Below, piece after piece: positions 5,704-8,649 of a stretch of DNA of 8,649 bases. The stretch covers positions 1 to 8,649 of the forward strand of contig JBDNBY010000184.1 in NCBI GenBank assembly GCA_039767595.1. Direction: 5' to 3'. The notes beneath the pieces are model-generated. The model was not told the origin of the DNA. It made no database searches and saw only the letters and a program-made list of their open reading frames with translations. The translations under genes and the position numbers were made by a program. Each line of letters starts with the position of its first letter. Position 1 is the stretch's first letter. The DNA comes from JBDNBY01 sp039767595. GTDB taxonomy: Bacteria; Pseudomonadota; Alphaproteobacteria; Rhodobacterales; Rhodobacteraceae.

Positions 5704-6837
5704 TTAACTGCGAAGAACGTCCAGAACCACATGCGCCGCGCGCTGGGGCGGTGGGCTATCGTCTCGGCCCAAGGCCTGCATCGTTTGATCCAGAGCGGCA
5801 TCCATGTACTGCGGGTCAGACAGGAGCGCATCTAGAGCTGGAATAATATTTTGTGCGCGGCACTGCGGCCCTAAAAACTCTGGCACGATCCGTGTTTGCG
5901 TGATGATATTGACAAGCGTCACCGTATCGATCAGCGCCATATACCGCATGATCCGCATCGTCAGCCACGACATGTCATAGGCCACCACCATCGGCGTGCG
6001 CGCCGCCGCTAGCTCCAATGTCACTGTGCCAGAGGCCGCCAATGCCGCCTGCGCAGATTGAAAGAGCTGCTCTTTTTCCATGCGCGTGGCGTGATCAATG
6101 ATTGCAATTGACGCGCCGGCCTTGCGGCATTCCTCGCGGATCACAGGGGCCATCGCCGGTGTGGAGATCAGAGCCGTACACAGCCCAGCCTTGGCAAAAT
6201 GTGCGTCCACTTGCAAAAAATGCGGTAGCAATCGCATCACTTCGGAGCGGCGCGATCCCGGCAAAAACAGCAGCGGGGCCGAGCGCAGGTCATATCGCGC
6301 AAGGGTCGCTTCGATCTGTGCATCACTGTAGATCGGCGTATGCGCCAAGGGATGGCCGACATGGGTCGCGGCAATCCCCTCTTTATGTAAATAGGCCGGC
6401 TCAAACGGCAGCAGGGTCATGACATGATCAATCACGCCCTTGAGCTTTTCGGCCCGTTTGGGCCGCCATGCCCAAATACTTGGCGAGACGTAGTGAATTG
6501 TTTTCACGCCCAGCTTCTCTTTAACCTGACGCGCGACGCGCAGGCAGAAATCAGGCGAATCTATTGTAAGGACGACATCCGGACGATGATCAATGATGTC
6601 TTGAACAGTCTCATTCAACCGACGTTTGAGGCGGGGATAGTGTTTGATCACTTCGACCAAGCCCATCACGCTTAACTCTTCCATCGGATAAAGGCTCGTT
6701 AAACCAGCGGCCGTCATCTCGGCACCGCCGATACCAACAAATTCCACATCTGGCGACATCAGCCCAAGGGCGCGCATTAGATCCGCCCCAAGCCGATCTC
6801 CAGAGGCTTCGCCTGCTATGATATAGATCTTAGCCAT
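5704..6837 (-). CDS. lpxB: Lipid-A-disaccharide synthase
   Basis: LpxB is a GT-B fold family 19 glycosyltransferase. It joins 2,3-diacylglucosamine-1-phosphate (lipid X) to UDP-2,3-diacylglucosamine, making the tetra-acylated disaccharide-1-phosphate at the cytoplasmic face of the inner membrane. The product is 377 residues, a normal length. Visible family motifs are IAGEASGDRLGADL (7-20), GIGG (36-39), IDSPDF (92-97), HYVSPSIWAWRPKR (115-128), HVGHPLAHT (159-167), FLPGSRRSEV (191-200) and ALAASGTVTLELA in the C-terminal nucleotide-binding half. The start ATG 6835-6837 overlaps the last 8 nt of lpxI, so translation is probably coupled. It is the last gene of the lipid A run, with its stop at 5704-5706 close to the convergent IalB-family gene and no evident terminator between. 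It receives the LpxI product as one of its two substrates. No anomaly is seen. Confidence 0.97.
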   Translation of the reverse strand: MAKIYIIAGEASGDRLGADLMRALGLMSPDVEFVGIGGAEMTAAGLTSLYPMEELSVMGLVEVIKHYPRLKRRLNETVQDIIDHRPDVVLTIDSPDFCLRVARQVKEKLGVKTIHYVSPSIWAWRPKRAEKLKGVIDHVMTLLPFEPAYLHKEGIAATHVGHPLAHTPIYSDAQIEATLARYDLRSAPLLFLPGSRRSEVMRLLPHFLQVDAHFAKAGLCTALISTPAMAPVIREECRKAGASIAIIDHATRMEKEQLFQSAQAALAASGTVTLELAAARTPMVVAYDMSWLTMRIMRYMALIDTVTLVNIITQTRIVPEFLGPQCRAQNIIPALDALLSDPQYMDAALDQTMQALGRDDSPPPQRAAHVVLDVLRS

Positions 6838-7627
6838 GGGGCACAGAAAACACCGTAAATCCTAGATTGGGCAGAGCGTCCTGCATCCAGTCTTGATCCA
6901 GAACCATCACCGCGCCCGCCGCCACAGCAATGCCGCTCAGGCCGGCACGATGCGCCGCTTCAACAGTGGCGCGACCAATCACCGGCATATCGGCGCGTAA
7001 ATCTTGATCGCGTTTTGGCATTTTGATCAAAACCCCTGCGCCGCGGCGCAAACTGTGATCGGTTTGCCCCACAAACCCCAAGAGGGCATCCGTCCCTTGG
7101 AGGGTCTCGACCCCCAAACACAGTCCGTTTTCGATCACAATCCCCTGCCCGATATCCAGCGCCGAGAGATGCGCCAAATGATCGCGGCCGATTTTTGCAT
7201 CCCGATGCTGTCCCTCGTTTGGAGCAGCTCCAAAAACCTGCCCATCCACAAGGGTCAGATGGCTCAGCACCTCATGGGCGCCGCGCATGGTGAACCCTTG
7301 TGCCGCGAATTCGTCCATCACGACGCGCAGCACGGCATCATCCCCTTGGGACATCGCGGGCATCAATCGCGGCAAGAGCGCCCTTGTCACATCGTCGAGT
7401 TTGGCGGGGTCAAATTGCGGGCGCTGCGTTGCCCCTGCAAATATAACGTCTTGTACGCCGGCGGCGCGCAATGCCTCAAACAGATGGCCAAGCTTTTCAA
7501 ACTCAACCCAATGTTCGACCTCTGGCACCGTTGCCCCTGCAAGTCCCGCAACAAACGCATCGGGATGTGCTGATTTTAGGAGGAGAGGCAGGTTTCCTTG
7601 ACCTGCGATAATGCCAATGCGAGCCAT
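6830..7627 (-). CDS. lpxI: UDP-2,3-diacylglucosamine diphosphatase LpxI
   Basis: LpxI hydrolyses UDP-2,3-diacylglucosamine to lipid X and UMP. It is the alphaproteobacterial counterpart of, and unrelated in sequence to, the metallophosphoesterase LpxH. The product is 265 residues, close to the Caulobacter enzyme. Family features are the N-terminal IAGQGNLPLL, FAGATQRPQF (63-72), the QGDD motif (94-97) followed by LRVVMDEF, ENGLCLGVETLQGTDALL (166-183), GVLIKMPKRDQDLR (198-211), and ADMPVIGRATVEAAHRAGL (212-230). D213 of the last motif corresponds to the catalytically important aspartate region described in Caulobacter LpxI. The start ATG (7625-7627) is 1 nt after the lpxA TAG and lacks a strong ribosome-binding site, and the 3' end overlaps lpxB by 8 nt. 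It thus sits between the gene for the first acylation step and the gene using its product. Confidence 0.96.
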   Translation of the reverse strand: MARIGIIAGQGNLPLLLKSAHPDAFVAGLAGATVPEVEHWVEFEKLGHLFEALRAAGVQDVIFAGATQRPQFDPAKLDDVTRALLPRLMPAMSQGDDAVLRVVMDEFAAQGFTMRGAHEVLSHLTLVDGQVFGAAPNEGQHRDAKIGRDHLAHLSALDIGQGIVIENGLCLGVETLQGTDALLGFVGQTDHSLRRGAGVLIKMPKRDQDLRADMPVIGRATVEAAHRAGLSGIAVAAGAVMVLDQDWMQDALPNLGFTVFSVPHG

Positions 7628-7628
7628 G

Positions 7629-8411
7629 CTATTTCGGCGTCAAGAATGACCGATCCGAGGCGGTCGTAATAAAGTCAGCAATTTGGCGCACATACTCAGA
7701 GCTAAATTCCTCCTGAAGGCGCAAGGCGCGCTCATTGAATGTGCCCTCTCCTTGGGCGAGCATTTGAAACGCTGCGCGCATTTCCGTAATGTCCGCGCGC
7801 GCCACACCGCGCCGTTTCAAGCCAACAAGATTAAGACCATCAAGATCCCCGCGCGGCGCTTGGACCAGACCATATGGCATGACATCATTCGTCACCATCG
7901 TCACCGCGCCAATAATTGCGCCTTGGCCAATCCGGACAAATTGATGAATACCAGAAAGCCCGCCAATTATGACATCATCCTCGATAATACAGTGCCCCGC
8001 CACGGCCGCGCTATTCACAACGATCACGTTATTGTGCAGCACAACATCATGCGCGATATGGCAGCCGGCCATTAACAAACAATTGTCGCCAATTTTGGTC
8101 ACACCACCGCCGCCCTCTGTGCCGGTATTGATCGTCACATGCTCACGGATCCGGTTGTTATCGCCAATGATCAGCTGCGTTTGCTCGCCGCCAAATTTCT
8201 TATCTTGGGGGATCTCACCAATCACTGCAAAGGAATAGACCGAGTTGCCCGTTCCCATGTGCGTATCGCCCTTGATCACGACATGAGAAGCAAGCTCACA
8301 GCCATCGCCCAAACGGACATTCGGGCCAATGTGGCAAAATGGACCAATGGAACAATCTTTGCCAATCTGTGCGCCCTCTTCAATCACGGCGGATGGGTGG
8401 ATCATGCTCAT
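7629..8411 (-). CDS. lpxA: Acyl-ACP--UDP-N-acetylglucosamine O-acyltransferase
   Basis: LpxA transfers a 3-hydroxyacyl chain from ACP to the 3-OH of UDP-GlcNAc, the first and reversible step of lipid A synthesis. It is a cytosolic trimer. The product is 260 residues, normal length. The N-terminal two-thirds is a left-handed beta-helix of hexapeptide repeats (IHPSAVIEEGAQIGKDCSIGPFCHIGP). The catalytic histidine is H121 in GCHIAHDV (E. coli H125), with H118 nearby. HQF with H156 matches E. coli H160, and LNLVGLKRRG precedes the helical C-terminus. At the residue matching the E. coli acyl-chain ruler G173 this protein has alanine (A169), which may favour a chain shorter than C14. The start ATG 8409-8411 overlaps the fabZ TGA as ATGA, with AAAGGA upstream at about 9 nt; an in-frame ATG at 8403-8405 would remove two residues. 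It is the second gene of the visible run. Confidence 0.97.
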   Translation of the reverse strand: MSMIHPSAVIEEGAQIGKDCSIGPFCHIGPNVRLGDGCELASHVVIKGDTHMGTGNSVYSFAVIGEIPQDKKFGGEQTQLIIGDNNRIREHVTINTGTEGGGGVTKIGDNCLLMAGCHIAHDVVLHNNVIVVNSAAVAGHCIIEDDVIIGGLSGIHQFVRIGQGAIIGAVTMVTNDVMPYGLVQAPRGDLDGLNLVGLKRRGVARADITEMRAAFQMLAQGEGTFNERALRLQEEFSSEYVRQIADFITTASDRSFLTPK

Positions 8412-8649
8412 GCAGGGGCATCCTTTGGGAATTCCATCATCGCGTTAAACTCAGCCTCGGCCGCCATTTCGCCATTGACTGTCGCCACACCGGAAAAGCG
8501 CCAAACTTTTCCACCTGGGCGCCCGCGCACTGTGGTCACTTGCATTTCAAGCACATCACCAGGCACGACCATCCGGCGGAATTTAGAGCTGTCGATGCCC
8601 ATGAAATAGACCTTCATGTTTTTATCCTCTAGCCCGAGAGACGCCCCGA
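8408..8649 (-). CDS. fabZ: 3-hydroxyacyl-[acyl-carrier-protein] dehydratase FabZ (C-terminal part)
   Basis: Only the last 79 complete codons are present; the gene continues past the right edge. FabZ dehydrates 3-hydroxyacyl-ACP in type II fatty acid elongation, competing with LpxA for the same pool, which fits its place just before lpxA. Visible family sequence is KVYFMGIDSSKFRRMVVPGDVLEM, the basic strand RGRPGGKVWRFSG, and the terminal VNGEMAAEAEF. FabZ is usually about 150 residues, so roughly half is missing. The catalytic histidine and glutamate lie in the absent N-terminal half and cannot be checked. The ATG at 8615-8617 is internal: the frame stays open upstream of it to the edge, with family-like residues. 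The stop overlaps the lpxA start by 4 nt. Confidence 0.92.
   Translation of the reverse strand, partial: GASLGLEDKNMKVYFMGIDSSKFRRMVVPGDVLEMQVTTVRGRPGGKVWRFSGVATVNGEMAAEAEFNAMMEFPKDAPA

Noticed and set aside
7004..7573. 189-residue plus-strand reading frame opposite lpxI
   Set aside because: It is the antisense shadow of a well-conserved lpxI, with no recognisable domain.
8139..8609. 156-residue plus-strand reading frame opposite lpxA/fabZ
   Set aside because: It crosses two confirmed genes on the other strand and has no recognisable family sequence or ribosome-binding site of note.
1..8649. Novel multi-gene system, mobile element, CRISPR or defence island
   Set aside because: Every gene falls in a known housekeeping or widespread family. 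No transposase, integrase, phage gene, terminal inverted repeat or direct-repeat array was seen on either strand.

Overview
The window looks like a chromosomal segment from an alphaproteobacterium, most likely Rhodobacterales (Roseobacter-type). This rests on recognised families and gene order, not on a database search. The supporting signs are a class II (plant-like) DAHP synthase, the order fabZ-lpxA-lpxI-lpxB with LpxI instead of LpxH, an IalB-family periplasmic protein, a HerA/YjgR-type ATPase with a Rhodobacterales-like sequence, and moderately GC-rich DNA. Almost everything is housekeeping. I see no mobile element, CRISPR array, tRNA, rRNA or defence/toxin module.

Positions 1-2377 (minus strand) hold a compact three-gene run: class II DAHP synthase, guanylate kinase (gmk), and a gamma-class carbonic anhydrase-like protein that runs off the left edge. 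The DAHP synthase stop codon shares bases with the gmk Shine-Dalgarno. The gmk stop overlaps the carbonic anhydrase start as ATGA. The run therefore looks co-transcribed and translationally coupled. A plausible sigma70-type promoter and an FNR/FnrL-like palindrome lie just upstream.

Positions 2560-3603 (plus strand) encode a GlxA-type AraC-family regulator (DJ-1/PfpI-like domain plus AraC helix-turn-helix), divergent from the DAHP synthase gene. Its end lies one base from the end of the next, convergent gene.

Positions 3605-4934 (minus strand) are a disrupted HerA-like/DUF853 (YjgR-type) ATPase gene, and this is the most unusual thing here. Compared with the family as I know it, it lacks about 14 residues in frame in its first half. 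Just after the Walker B region it lacks a further stretch of about 164 nt, which shifts the frame and splits the gene in two. Both flanks of each gap still read as clean family sequence, so the damage is recent or an assembly error.

Positions 4935-5145 are a divergent regulatory region. It has a good promoter for the rightward gene, a 12-bp palindrome touching the -35 box, and a perfect 10-bp inverted repeat over the -10/+1 region. The rightward gene (5146-5694) encodes a secreted IalB-family protein with four cysteines.

Positions 5704-8649 (minus strand) are the lipid A gene cluster in transcription order fabZ (partial), lpxA, lpxI, lpxB, with overlaps or 1-nt gaps throughout. LpxA, LpxI and LpxB carry out three steps of the Raetz pathway (first acylation of UDP-GlcNAc, cleavage of UDP-diacylglucosamine, disaccharide formation). 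FabZ supplies acyl-ACP chain elongation. The deacetylation and second acylation steps (LpxC, LpxD) are not in the window.

I did not find a new multi-gene system. The leads worth checking are the broken HerA-like gene, the FNR-like box at the aromatic/gmk promoter, the inverted repeats at the IalB-family promoter, and the LpxA acyl-chain ruler residue.
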